A DNA stretch of 64,000 nucleotides from an uncultured Luminiphilus sp. (lineage in GTDB: Bacteria; Pseudomonadota; Gammaproteobacteria; Pseudomonadales; Halieaceae). The position numbers and the translations under genes were made by a program. How positions within the stretch are numbered: the stretch's first letter is position 1; every line of letters starts with the position of its first letter. Positions 35,697-45,452 of this stretch are shown piece after piece. The notes beneath the pieces are model-generated. The model did no database searches and was not told where the DNA came from. It saw only the letters and a list, made by a program, of their open reading frames with translations. The stretch spans positions 248,001 to 312,000 of the forward strand of contig CALSMP010000004.1 in the NCBI GenBank assembly GCA_943787485.1, in the 5' to 3' direction.

Positions 35697-37249
35697 CTAC
35701 TCCCTGATCCGCTCAGCGTTGCGTGCGTTAGATTGCGCCTGACTCAATTCAGGCGCCTCTTCCTCCTCCGCAAACCAAGGGGCGCGCGCTGTCATTATGA
35801 GCTCGGCCGCACGCTCTTCAGTCATGTCTTCAATCATCAAGAATATCGTCAACGCCCTGCTCCGCAAGGTCTTCCATGGTGACAATCCCACGACTCGCAA
35901 GGACATAAGCAAGATGCCGATCCATCCCGTCCATCGTCAGCAGATCCTCGGCGGGTTCGCGAGCATCGAGCTCCTCCTCAGAGGCAATCGCCAGCGTCAA
36001 CAGCGCGTCCTTGGCACGGGCTCGAAGTTCTTCAGAGATTTCTTCATCGAAACCCTCGATGCGCATCATCTCTTCCAGCGGCACGTAGGCGACTTCTTCG
36101 AGCGTCGTAAAGCCTTCCTCAACCAGCACCGTAGCGACGTCCTCGTCGATATCCAGTGCAGTCATGAAGCGTTTCAATCACCTCTCCCGCCTCTGTCTCC
36201 TGCTTTTCGATCGCCTCATCCACGCTCATCACGTTGATAGTCCAGCCGGTCAGATCGACGCCAAGCCTGACATTCTGACCGCCACGGCCGATCGCCTGAG
36301 CGAGGTTATCTTCCGCGACCGCCACTTCCATGGTGGAGTTATCTTCATCGACGACGATGGATTCGACCTCGGCCGGAGACATCGCGTTGATCACCAGCTG
36401 GGCCGCGTTATCGTCCCACAGAATGATATCGACACGCTCATTATCGAGTTCGTTGGAGACGGCCTGCACGCGCGAACCTCGCATGCCGACGCAGGCACCC
36501 ACCGGGTCGATACGCTGGTCGCCCGTTTTGACCGCAATCTTTGCGCGGGACCCCGGATCTCTGGCGGCGGCACTGAATCTGAATAACGCCCTCAGAAATT
36601 TCCGGCACCTCAATCTTGAACAGCTCCACCAGCATTTCCTGGCAGATGCGCGACAGAATGAGCTGCGGGCCACGGGCCTCGGTATTGATCTCGCTGAGGA
36701 TCGCCCGCACCCGATCGTTGATACGAAACGTCTCGCGCCCGACCAGTTCGCCCCGGGGCAGCAGGCCTTCGGCGTTGTTGCCAAGATCGACGATGATATT
36801 GTCGCGCGTCACTTTCTTCACGATTCCCGCCAGCAGCTCGCCACTCGCGTCCGATACTCGTCGACGATCTGGGCGCGCTCAGCATCTCGGACGCGCTGGA
36901 CAATAACCTGCTTCGCCGTCTGCGCCGCGATACGACCAAAATCGACGTTCTCGACCGTCTCTTCATGTACATCGCCAGGCTTCAGGTGGGATCGACTTCA
37001 GCGGCTTCCTCGGTCGTGAACTGAGTCCCCAACAGAGCGAGCTCTGTGTCAGGCACGACCAGCCAGCGCGATTGGTGACGTAATCTACCTGCTCTCCGAT
37101 CGATGCTGACTTCGAATTCGGCCTCTTCGTCGTAGCGCTTTTTGGTGGCTGTCGCCAAGGCCAGCTCAATCGCCTCAAAGATGATATCTTCCGCTACGCA
37201 CCTTTTCCGCTGAAACCGCCTCAGCCACCATCAAAATTTCTCTGTTCAT
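35697..37249 (-). CDS. nusA: Transcription elongation/termination factor NusA (multiple frameshifts)
   Basis: NusA binds RNA polymerase and RNA and tunes pausing, termination and antitermination. The start [16 protein letters not shown] is at 37249. The N-terminal domain, S1, KH ([19 protein letters not shown], reading 36460-36520) and the acidic C-terminal repeats ([20 protein letters not shown], and [18 protein letters not shown]) are all present, but in different frames. Breaks lie near 37195, 36985, 36850, 36590, 36165 and 35835. The end is RIRE at 35697, five bases before the infB start. NusA is essential in most bacteria, so these are taken as sequence errors. The span would encode about 500 residues. 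Confidence 0.9.
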
Positions 37250-37313
37250 CTTTTCGCTCTCACTTTTCTGGACAGCCTCATCGTTATCGGGCTTCCCTCA
37301 AGGTGGTACCACA

Positions 37314-37770
37314 TCACTTTTTCCCTGACTGATTTCCAGCCTGGGATGTGCCTTGCGCTTATCTATCTGTTCGCATGGGCAACTCGAATTCATGGTCATC
37401 GACACGCACAACGATCATCTCGTTATCATGCCCGAAAGCCAAGGCCCTTTAAAGCGCCTTCTGCCGTCTACCGGCAATCTCAGCCGAATATCATTATGGC
37501 TCCCCACATACGGCCAGATAATGCTCGGGCGTGAACAACAGCCGATCCACCCCTGGCGAAGACACCTCTAAGGTGTACTCACCCTGAATGGGATCCTCTA
37601 CATCCAACACCGCAGCTCACGTGACGACTCACGTTGCGCCAGTCGTCAACGGTCACACCGCTCTCACCCTCGATGTATAACCGAAGCGTGGGCGTCGATT
37701 GGGGGAAATCAGTTCAACCCCCAGAGCTGAAAACCCATCGAACCTATCGTCGGCGCAAGCAGCTGATCAT
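37314..37770 (-). CDS. rimP: Ribosome maturation factor RimP (multiple frameshifts)
   Basis: RimP assists 30S maturation and conventionally precedes nusA. The reading is broken into short pieces, but [55 protein letters not shown] and LFTPEHY follow in the right order and match RimP. ATG at 37770 follows AAGGAG. The end is probably the TGA at 37314-37316 after SQGKK. At least five indels occur in about 450 bases, the densest cluster of the window. No single open frame supports it. Confidence 0.75.
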
Positions 37771-37837
37771 GTCGACTCCTTCCCTGCCATAGCTGTCTAT
37801 CTCCCTCAATGCCACCGCATTTTCTGCGGATACGAAA

Positions 37838-37856
37838 AAGCCCCAATAAGGGGCTT
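37838..37856 (-). terminator. Terminator/attenuator after tRNA-fMet
   Basis: On the minus strand AAGCCCC, loop TTATT, GGGGCTT and a T-run follow the tRNA gene and precede rimP. This resembles the metY arrangement of E. coli, where termination separates tRNA and nusA operon expression. Confidence 0.85.
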
Positions 37857-37893
37857 CCACGATGGTCAGTCGAGCAACAAGCTGCCATCGATT

Positions 37894-37970
<77 letters not shown>

Positions 37971-38156
37971 TCAAAACTCTTAGTGACCGCCCCCTTAGCG
38001 CCACGACACCGAGGTGCCCTACCGCTGGCTGTCACACTGATTAAGCGCAAGCGCCGGATCAGAGGCGCAGAAGTATAGGGATGGCCCCCTCCCGCGTCAA
38101 CTCAAGGCATTTCGCCCACTTTACCCCCTACAAAACACCGTTTGAGGGTATGAAAG

Positions 38157-38265
38157 AGGCCACGGATGGCCGAGAGCGATCCAGGGACAAGTCCTGCGTG
38201 CTGTTCACTGGCTCCAGACACAACAAAGCCCCGATATCCGGGGCTCTGATTATGTTTGGTGCGGA
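38157..38265. repeat. 109-bp direct repeat, copy 1
   Basis: This copy differs from copy 2 (38293-38401) at two positions only. It contains the last nine bases of tRNA-Leu (TCCGCACCA on the minus strand) and its terminator, but no tRNA body. Confidence 0.95.
38227..38245 (-). terminator. Duplicated tRNA-Leu terminator (copy 1)
   Basis: The hairpin AGCCCCG/CGGGGCT is identical to the one directly after tRNA-Leu and lies 136 bases further along. It now follows the tRNA-tail fragment rather than a full gene. Confidence 0.75.
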
Positions 38266-38284
38266 CGCCAACACGACGTTGGCG
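38266..38284. repeat. Inverted repeat between the two 109-bp copies
   Basis: CGCCAAC and GTTGGCG flank ACGAC, a perfect 7-bp hairpin at the joint where the tRNA body would be expected. Apart from these elements and the repeats, nothing coding is visible between 37971 and 38392. Confidence 0.7.
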
Positions 38285-38292
38285 GATCGCGA

Positions 38293-38401
38293 AGGCCACG
38301 GATGGCCGAGAGCGATCCAGGGACAAGTCCCGCGTGCCGTTCACTGGCTCCAGACACAACAAAGCCCCGATATCCGGGGCTCTGATTATGTTTGGTGCGG
38401 A
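38293..38401. repeat. 109-bp direct repeat, copy 2
   Basis: This is the tRNA-Leu 3' end with its terminator and downstream flank. The period to copy 1 is 136 bases. Confidence 0.95.
38363..38381 (-). terminator. Terminator of tRNA-Leu
   Basis: On the minus strand AGCCCCG, loop GATAT, CGGGGCT is followed by TTGTTGTG, 12 bases past the tRNA CCA. Confidence 0.85.
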
Positions 38402-38478
38402 AGGCGGGACTTGAACCCGCACAGCCATAGGCCACTACCCCCTCAAGATAGCGTGTCTACCAATTCCACCACTTCCGC
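38393..38478 (-). tRNA. tRNA-Leu (GAG)
   Basis: The 86-nt gene has a GCGGAAG/CTTCCGC acceptor stem, the anticodon loop TTGAGGG (GAG), a long variable arm, GGTTCAAGT and an encoded CCA. It lies six bases after secG on the same strand, the usual gammaproteobacterial arrangement. Confidence 0.95.
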
Positions 38479-38484
38479 AATTCT

Positions 38485-38901
38485 TTAACCTTCTGGTAGC
38501 TCGTCGTTAGCCGCGCCGTCTTCTATCACGGGCACATCATCGACCGCCTCAAAGGATACCTCAGGGATGTCTCCCGCGGGCAGCTCGGATTCTACCGATA
38601 TTTCTGCCCCGGGGGCAGTTACTTCCGCGGCCATAGGCAGATCAAAGCCCAGGTCTTCATCACCCGCCGTTCGGCTATCGGCGATAATGGCCAACCCAAA
38701 GCTGGTCGCGAAAAACGCTGCTGCCAACCACGCCGTGCCCCGGGTCAAGACGTTGGCACTACCGACGCTACCGAACAGCGTTTGCGAACCGCCGGCGCCA
38801 AACGACGCACCGATATCCGCCCCCTTACCCTGCTGCATCATGATCAAACCAATGATCGACAACGCAATAAGCAGATGTCCGACTAAAATAATTTGCTCCA
38901 C
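38485..38901 (-). CDS. secG: Preprotein translocase subunit SecG
   Basis: SecG is the small accessory part of SecYEG. The core has two membrane helices (LVGHLLIALSIIGLIMMQQG and ALAAAFF-like AWLAAAFFATSFGLAIIA) joined by the conserved GKGADIGASFGAGGSQTLFG. A long acidic tail brings it to 138 residues. The GTG start shares one base with the tpiA stop. Confidence 0.95.
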   Translation of the reverse strand: MEQIILVGHLLIALSIIGLIMMQQGKGADIGASFGAGGSQTLFGSVGSANVLTRGTAWLAAAFFATSFGLAIIADSRTAGDEDLGFDLPMAAEVTAPGAEISVESELPAGDIPEVSFEAVDDVPVIEDGAANDELPEG

Positions 38902-39644
38902 TACTGACTCCCAGCACTTGCTGCCTGTGCAATTTTCCAGAAGCTCTCGGCCTCCAGCGATGCGCCCCCAACCAGGGCTCCATCAATCTCGTCGCAGGCA
39001 AATAGCTCTCCTGCATTGTCCGCTTTGACGCTACCCCCGTAAATCACCCTCACCTGAGAGGACTCACGACCGTACATGTCATGCAACCCCGCACGAATTA
39101 CGCCGTGCATCTGATTTGCCTGATCGGCAGAGGCCGTCACCCCCGTGCCGATAGCCCAAATAGGCTCATAGGCCACCACCAGTTTCTCGGGGTCCACGGC
39201 GTCCAACGACGCCCTCAACTGCTCCGATACAACCTGCTCATGGTTGCCCTGATCACGATCGGCCAGTGCTTCACCGACACAGACCACCGGATTAAGCCCC
39301 AGCGATGCCACCGCCGACGCCTTTGCTGCAACCGACTGATTGGACTCCCCGTGATACGTCCTCCGCTCGGAGTGTCCAACAATCGCCCACTGGCACCCCA
39401 AATCACGAAGCATCTCGGCCGAGACCTCGCCCGTAAAGGCTCCCACCCCATGGGCTGAGACATCCTGCGCCCCTAAGCCCATCGCTGGCATGGCCGCCGC
39501 CACCGCGGATAAATAAGGCGCGGGGGGGCAAATAACCGTTTCTACGCCCGTCAACGCGGGCATGCCGTGCCACTTGTCGGCAAACACTTTTACCGCCGCC
39601 GATGACGCGTTCATCTTCCAGTTGGCGATGACTAAACCCGTCAT
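38901..39644 (-). CDS. tpiA: Triosephosphate isomerase
   Basis: TpiA interconverts DHAP and glyceraldehyde-3-phosphate. The 247-residue protein has NWKMNAS with the catalytic Lys, GHSERRTYHGE with the catalytic His, YEPIWAIGTG with the catalytic Glu, and the phosphate-binding YGGSVKADN and GGASLEAESFW. Confidence 0.96.
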   Translation of the reverse strand: MTGLVIANWKMNASSAAVKVFADKWHGMPALTGVETVICPPAPYLSAVAAAMPAMGLGAQDVSAHGVGAFTGEVSAEMLRDLGCQWAIVGHSERRTYHGESNQSVAAKASAVASLGLNPVVCVGEALADRDQGNHEQVVSEQLRASLDAVDPEKLVVAYEPIWAIGTGVTASADQANQMHGVIRAGLHDMYGRESSQVRVIYGGSVKADNAGELFACDEIDGALVGGASLEAESFWKIAQAASAGSQ

Positions 39645-39728
39645 TTGGTCGTCGACCCCAGCTCTAACAGGCGCGCGAGGATAGCGAAAGGGGTGCTTCT
39701 CCGCAAGGCAGAATTACCGGCTCGAACC

Positions 39729-41072
39729 TCAGCCCGCCATGCGAATGGCATCTGCCACCTGTTCGGCCAGCTTGTGTATTTCAGCCTCGTCTTCTCCCTC
39801 CACCATAACTCTTATCACAGGCTCGGTGCCGGAGGGCCGCAACAATAAACGCCCCCTCCCCGCCAGCGTCGCCTCGACCTCCTGGCAAATCTGTAAGATG
39901 TCAGTCCCCTCATCCAATCTCCAGCCTGACGGCGGGGTGGGCACATTGATCATAATTTGCGGCAGCGGCTTCATACCGGAGCGAAGTTCAGCCAACGACT
40001 TACCGCTAGCAATCATCGCCGACAACACCTGAAGAGCCGCGACGATACCGTCTCCGGTGGTGGTGACATCACTGCAGATGATATGTCCTGATGATTCTCC
40101 GCCGAGGCGCCACTTATTCGCTTGCATCAGCTCTTTGACGTAACGATCACCGACCTTGGCGCGCTGCAGCTGGAGGCCCTGATCTGCGAGAGCTAACTCC
40201 AGGCCCATGTTGCTCATCTGTGTGCCCACGACACCCGCATCAGCGCGGCCCGTTGCCACCCGATGCATGGCGAGCACATAGAGCAATTCGTCGCCATCAA
40301 CGAGTGCGCCAGTGGCATCCACCATCAGCACCCTATCGCCATCACCATCGAGGGCAATACCGACATCTGCGCTTTGTTTTGTCACCTCAGCTCGCAACGC
40401 ATCCATCGCGGTGGACCCGACGCCATCGTTAATATTGAATCCGTCGGGATTTGCGCCAATGACCTCAACCTGTGCGCCCAGCTCGATAAAAACCTGCGGG
40501 GCGATGTGATAGGTCGCGCCATGAGCACAATCGAGCACAACCTTTAAACCACGCAGGGAGCGCCCCTCCGGGAAGGTCGCTTTGCAGTACTCAATGTAAC
40601 GGCCCGCGGCATCCACCACCCGGGTGGCTTTGCCCAATGCTCTCGAATCCACCGTAAGCAAGGGTTCGTCGATCATGGCTTCGATAGCCAGTTCTGTGTC
40701 GTCAGAGAGCTTCGCCCCTTGATCACAAAAAAACTTGATGCCGTTATCGTAAAACGGATTGTGGGATGCACTGATTACAATGCCCGCTGCGGCGTTCTGA
40801 TTGCGGGTCATCAGGGCCACGGCAGGTGTTGGCATCGGACCCAATAACTTGACGTCGACACCGGCGGCAACTAGACCTGCCTCAAGGGCCGATTCAAACA
40901 TGTAGCCCGACACCCGCGTATCCTTACCAATCAGCACTGTGGCTTTACCCTGCCACTGTTCGGTGAAGACCCGGCCGCAGGCCCAACCCAGCTTCAACAC
41001 AAAATCAGGCGTGATAGGTGGCTCGCCCACTCTCCCACGGATGCCATCGGTACCAAAATAGCGCTTAGTCAT
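39729..41072 (-). CDS. glmM: Phosphoglucosamine mutase
   Basis: GlmM converts glucosamine-6-P to glucosamine-1-P for UDP-GlcNAc. The 447-residue protein begins [20 protein letters not shown], has the phosphoserine loop [18 protein letters not shown], the metal loop [13 protein letters not shown], the sugar loop GGESSGHI and the phosphate site [14 protein letters not shown]. It overlaps the folP stop by four bases. Confidence 0.96.
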   Translation of the reverse strand: MTKRYFGTDGIRGRVGEPPITPDFVLKLGWACGRVFTEQWQGKATVLIGKDTRVSGYMFESALEAGLVAAGVDVKLLGPMPTPAVALMTRNQNAAAGIVISASHNPFYDNGIKFFCDQGAKLSDDTELAIEAMIDEPLLTVDSRALGKATRVVDAAGRYIEYCKATFPEGRSLRGLKVVLDCAHGATYHIAPQVFIELGAQVEVIGANPDGFNINDGVGSTAMDALRAEVTKQSADVGIALDGDGDRVLMVDATGALVDGDELLYVLAMHRVATGRADAGVVGTQMSNMGLELALADQGLQLQRAKVGDRYVKELMQANKWRLGGESSGHIICSDVTTTGDGIVAALQVLSAMIASGKSLAELRSGMKPLPQIMINVPTPPSGWRLDEGTDILQICQEVEATLAGRGRLLLRPSGTEPVIRVMVEGEDEAEIHKLAEQVADAIRMAG

Positions 41073-41956
41073 CGAGCATATCTCTCGGTCGCAGCCACCA
41101 TCGCCAACGCATCCACGGTCTCTCTCACATCGTGAACACGCAGGATTCGGGCGCCCTTTGAAGCTGCCAGTGTGGCGAGGGCCAGGCTCGCGGGCAAGCG
41201 CCGATCCATGTTTCTGTGAATTTCTGCGGCAATCATGGACTTTCTCGATAAACCAGCTAGCACGGGCTGACCGATACCAATGATGTCCTGCAGCTGCGCT
41301 AGCAAGGCGTAGTTGTGAGCGGCGGTTTTGCCGAAGCCGAAGCCCGGATCGAGTAGGATGCGCGCCCGCGGGATACCCGCCTCCATGCAGTCTTCCAGGC
41401 GCTGCCTGAGAAACACCACCACCTCGTCGACCACGTCCTCGTAACGCGGGTGGTCCTGCATCGTGGCCGGCTCCTCGGCCATATGCATCAAACAGACGGG
41501 CAAGCCGGAGGCGAGCGCTGCCTGCAGGGCGCCCTCACGTCGCAGGGCTCGCACATCATTGATAAGACCGGCGCCCGCCACGGTCGCGGCCTCCATCACG
41601 GTGGGAGTGCTTGTATCAACAGAGAGGATGGTGTCGAAGCGAGCCCTCAACGCCTCGATCGCCGGGATAACACGATCGAGTTCTTCGACTGGAGAAACAG
41701 GCGTCGCACCCGGACGGGTGGATTCTCCGCCGACATCGAGAATGGTCGCACCCGAGGCCACCATGAACTCGGCTTGCTCAAGCACCTTGTCGAGCGAAAG
41801 CCGCCCATCATCGAACAGTGCACCGCCGTCTGAAAAGGAGTCGGGCGTTACATTGAGAATGCCCATCACTTGGGGCCGGGACAGATCGAGCCACTGACCT
41901 GCGCAGTCTATGCCCGCGCCATCCGCCCCCGCGCCAATCTCGGCGTGCGTTGTCAC
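41069..41956 (-). CDS. folP: Dihydropteroate synthase
   Basis: FolP joins the pterin pyrophosphate made by FolK to para-aminobenzoate and is the sulfonamide target. The 295-residue protein has [15 protein letters not shown], the pterin-binding [12 protein letters not shown] and [15 protein letters not shown]. The start is GTG at 41956, nine bases past the ftsH stop. Confidence 0.96.
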   Translation of the reverse strand: MTTHAEIGAGADGAGIDCAGQWLDLSRPQVMGILNVTPDSFSDGGALFDDGRLSLDKVLEQAEFMVASGATILDVGGESTRPGATPVSPVEELDRVIPAIEALRARFDTILSVDTSTPTVMEAATVAGAGLINDVRALRREGALQAALASGLPVCLMHMAEEPATMQDHPRYEDVVDEVVVFLRQRLEDCMEAGIPRARILLDPGFGFGKTAAHNYALLAQLQDIIGIGQPVLAGLSRKSMIAAEIHRNMDRRLPASLALATLAASKGARILRVHDVRETVDALAMVAATERYAR

Positions 41957-41965
41957 GGCGGCGGC

Positions 41966-43885
41966 TTAGTGCTCGCTGGCAGGCCCGCCAATTGGTCCGG
42001 GAGACTCGGCCTCGTCGACAACCGCAGCTCCGCCAGACGGGTTACCGGTGCCCGAATCATTCCATCCGGCAGGAGGCCGAGGGGCTGATCCCGCCATGAT
42101 GTCACCGATCTGCTCGGCATCGATGGTTTCATACTGCATCAGCGCATCGGCCATCATGTCGAGCTTGTCTCGATTGTCTTCAAGCAATCTTCACTGCCTT
42201 GGCGTAGCACTCATCAATGATGCTGCGCACTTCCTTGTCAATCGCCCGCGCGGTCTCGTCAGACATCGCCTTAGCAGGCTGTGCCGCGCTGCGGCCCAGG
42301 AAGACTTCCTCTCCCCCCTCGTCATACATGAGGGGCCCATCGTCTCGGACAGCCCCACTTGGTCACCATATTGCGGGCAATTTCTGTTGCCCGCTGAATA
42401 TCGTTAGAGGCGCCCGTCGTGATGCCGTCTTCACCCAGCGTCATCTCCTCGGCAACACGCCCACCGAACAGCTGGTGATCTGCTGACGATATGCCGCCGG
42501 CTGTGGCTGTAGCGATCTTCCTCGGGCAGGAACATGGTCACACCCAGCGCCCGGCCTCGCGGGATAATCGATACCTTGTAGACCGGGTCATGCTCCGGCA
42601 TGAGACGGCCGACAATCGCGTGCCCTGCCTCGTGGATAAGCCGTATTGCGCTTCTCTGTCTCGGACATCACCATCGAGCGACGCTCGGCCCCCATCATGA
42701 TTTTATCTTTGGCCAGCTCGAACTGCTGCATGCCCACCAGTCGCACACCGGCTCCGGCCGCAAACAACGCCGCCTCATTGACCAAGTTGGCCAAGATCAG
42801 CACCCGAGAATCCGGGCGTGCCTCGCGCGATTTTCGACGGCTCGACATCCTCAGCGAGCGGAACTTTGCGCATATGCACCTTAAGAATTTGCTCGCGTCC
42901 GCGAATATCCGGCAGCCCAACCACTACCTGCCGATCAAAACGGCCGGGACGCAGCAAGGCTGGGTCCAGCACATCGGGGCGGTTGGTGGCCGCGATCACG
43001 ATCACGCCATCGTTCATCTCGAAACCATCCATCTCGACCAGCAGCTGGTTCAGTGTTTGCTCTCGCTCGTCATGACCCCCGCCCAAGCCCGCGCCACGGT
43101 GTCGACCCACGGCATCGATTTCGTCGATGAAAATGATGCAGGGGGCCTGTTTTTTCGCCTGCTCAAACATATCGCGGACTCGGGAGGCGCCCACACCGAC
43201 GAACATCTCAACAAAGTCTGATCCCGAAATCGAGAAAAACGGCACCTTCGCCTCGCCGGCAATCGCCTTCGCCAACAGCGTCTTACCCGTACCGGGCTGG
43301 CCTACCATCAGCACACGCCCGGGGTATTCTGCCCTCCGAGCTTCTGGAACCGACCGGGGTCTCGCAAAAACTCCACCAGTTCCTGCACGTCCTCCTTGGC
43401 TTCCTCGACGCCGGCCACATCGGCAAAGGTCGTGGTAATCTGGTCCTCGCCCAGAAGCTTAGCCTTGCTCTTGCCAAAGCTCATCGGGCCGCCACGGCCG
43501 CCGCCGCCACCCTGCATCTGGCGCATGAAGAACATAAACACAGCAATGATGATCAGAATGGGGAAACTGGCGACCAACAGCTGCGTCCAGACGCTCTGCT
43601 GTTCAGGGCTTACGACCCTCAACCACGATCGTTGTGCTGAGAAGAGTCATCCATCAATTTGGGATCTTCAACCATCGGCCGGATCGTTTCGAAGGTGGAT
43701 CCATCATAACGCTCTGCCGTAATGGTCAATCCATCCACGACCACTTTCCGGACTCTGTCGTCATTCACTTCCTCAACAAAGTCGGAGTAGCCGACCTGCT
43801 GGGTGGCACCCTGCATGTTGAAGTTGTTGAATACCGACAAAAGCACTGCGGCAATGACTAACCACAGCAATAAATTTTTCGCCAT
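41966..43885 (-). CDS. ftsH: ATP-dependent zinc metalloprotease FtsH (at least seven frameshifts)
   Basis: FtsH is the essential membrane AAA+ protease. It starts [20 protein letters not shown] at 43885 (first helix). The pieces in order are a periplasmic segment, a second helix ([19 protein letters not shown]), [18 protein letters not shown] (Walker A), [17 protein letters not shown] (Walker B), the SRH region [19 protein letters not shown], the zinc motif [17 protein letters not shown] and the end GGPASEH. Breaks lie near 43621, 43320, 42790, 42635, 42490, 42365 and 42185. Every domain is recoverable, so sequence error is the likely cause, not loss. Confidence 0.92.
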
Positions 43886-44047
43886 ATTGTTCACATCCAA
43901 ATCCTCTAGGGCGCAGCGCTTTTCGCAGGGCCAGACATTATATAGGGTTTACGTGATGCCTCCAGCGCCGGATTTCAAGGGCCTGCACGCGGTAAAATCG
44001 GGTTTTTCCTTGGAAAAGGGCGCGAATACGGTGGAAAAAGCGCTTAT

Positions 44048-44671
44048 CTAGCCGGTAAACCCTGATGCCACCAGATAAACTTCCCTAGAACGCGGGCGAG
44101 AAGCTTCGGGTTTGCGGGTTAGCACCTTGCCAAAATGGCGCCGAGCCTCTGTCATTAAGGGTTCAAAACCCTCGCCGTGGAACACCTTAGCAACAAAAGC
44201 CCCGCCCGGGGCAAGCACTCGGCACGCCAGATCAAGACCCAGCTCCACCAGATACATGGCCCGAGGCTGATCCACCGCGTTGAGCCCACTCATATTGGGC
44301 GCCATATCAGAGAGCACGACATCTACTGGCGCATCACCCACTAAATTCAGGAGCTGATCGAACACCGCTTCCTCCGTGAAATCACCTTGGATAAATTCCA
44401 CGCCAGCAAGGCTGTCCATAGGCAAAATGTCACTCGCCACAATCCGGCCATTACTCCCAACAAGCTCGGCTGCTATCTGTGACCACCCGCCGGGGGCAGA
44501 GCCCAAATCAAGGACCGTCATTCCCGGCCGGATCACCCTATCCTTGTCATTAATCTCCAACAGTTTGTAACACGCTCGGGAGCGATATCCGTCTTTGTGC
44601 GCCCGCTGGACATAGGGATCCTCACGGTGCTCTTTCAGCCAGGCGCGGCTTGAGGAACGTTTTTTAGGCAT
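44048..44671 (-). CDS. rlmE: 23S rRNA (uridine-2552-2'-O)-methyltransferase
   Basis: RlmE (FtsJ/RrmJ) methylates U2552 of 23S rRNA. From ATG 44671 it has 207 residues with [17 protein letters not shown], the SAM motif [15 protein letters not shown], catalytic [11 protein letters not shown] and AKVFHGEG. An open extension upstream to 44842 is not conserved. It precedes ftsH and diverges from yhbY. Confidence 0.95.
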   Translation of the reverse strand: MPKKRSSSRAWLKEHREDPYVQRAHKDGYRSRACYKLLEINDKDRVIRPGMTVLDLGSAPGGWSQIAAELVGSNGRIVASDILPMDSLAGVEFIQGDFTEEAVFDQLLNLVGDAPVDVVLSDMAPNMSGLNAVDQPRAMYLVELGLDLACRVLAPGGAFVAKVFHGEGFEPLMTEARRHFGKVLTRKPEASRPRSREVYLVASGFTG

Positions 44672-44753
44672 GGACAGCGACTCTTGGCGCAAGCTCGAGT
44701 AAACTACGATACCAAGTTTACCGCCAGCCGGCACATCAGTGGCTCCTATCACC

Positions 44754-45083
44754 ATGTCAAATCTTACGAAAACAGGCGCACTCAAAAATAGTGAGCTCAA
44801 ACAGTTCCGCGCCATCGCCCACAAACTCAACCCCGTCGTCATGGTGGGCAGCCACGGTATTAGTGACGGCGTGATCGGCGAGCTGGACCGAGCGCTCCAC
44901 GATCACGAACTGATTAAACTCAAGATAGCGGTAGGTGACAGGGACTTGCGGGACACGTTGCTGGCTGAGCTTTGTCATCGCGCTGGCGCGACCCTGGTCC
45001 AGCGCATTGGTAACACGGCGACTTTGCTGCGTCGCAGTGCCACTCCTGATCCGCGCAAGTCAAACTTACTACGAGCTCTTTAA
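44754..45083 (+). CDS. yhbY: CRM-domain RNA-binding protein YhbY
   Basis: This 109-residue KH-like CRM protein binds pre-50S ribosomes. Family motifs are [28 protein letters not shown] and [17 protein letters not shown] at 44754 is preferred over 44739. It is divergent from rlmE. Confidence 0.93.
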   Translation: MSNLTKTGALKNSELKQFRAIAHKLNPVVMVGSHGISDGVIGELDRALHDHELIKLKIAVGDRDLRDTLLAELCHRAGATLVQRIGNTATLLRRSATPDPRKSNLLRAL

Positions 45084-45089
45084 TCCCCC

Positions 45090-45452
45090 GTGGCGAAGGT
45101 TCTCGAATTTCCCTCGCAGGAGACCCGAGCCTACGCCTTCCTCGAGCGAGAGCTTCGCACCTTGCTGACGCGCAAGGGGGCTGATGAAACGCTTATTGAT
45201 TACGCTGTCGATGCCTTGACCTCTGTTTACCGAGATATGACGGACGCGGAGCGCTTTTCGTTTCAGGTTGATCTACCGACGTCGCTGTCACCCGAAGAAG
45301 TTGCGAAGCTAGACGAGCAAATAAGCGCCGGCATTGAAGAGCTGCGCTCCCACCACCACACGCTCGCGCTGAAGTTGGCGGCCAGGCTGGTGCTGACCGA
45401 GATGAAATTATTTCAGCACGAACGAGAAGACACGACATCCCTCAACGACTAA
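45090..45452 (+). CDS. Small cytoplasmic protein of unknown function
   Basis: The 120-residue product starts at GTG 45090, six bases after yhbY, so it is probably cotranscribed. It begins MAKVLEFPSQETR, is mostly charged and alpha-helical, and has no membrane segment, cysteine cluster or known motif. The 3' end overlaps the convergent feoB stop by four bases. I do not recognise the family. Confidence 0.7.
   Translation: MAKVLEFPSQETRAYAFLERELRTLLTRKGADETLIDYAVDALTSVYRDMTDAERFSFQVDLPTSLSPEEVAKLDEQISAGIEELRSHHHTLALKLAARLVLTEMKLFQHEREDTTSLND

Noticed and set aside
38102-38488. Small open frames with repeated peptide in the tRNA-Leu downstream region
   Set aside because: They arise only from the 109-bp direct repeat and run through tRNA and terminator sequence.
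44671-44842. N-terminal extension of rlmE to 44842
   Set aside because: It would run antisense through the start of yhbY and has no family match. [11 protein letters not shown] is the normal start.
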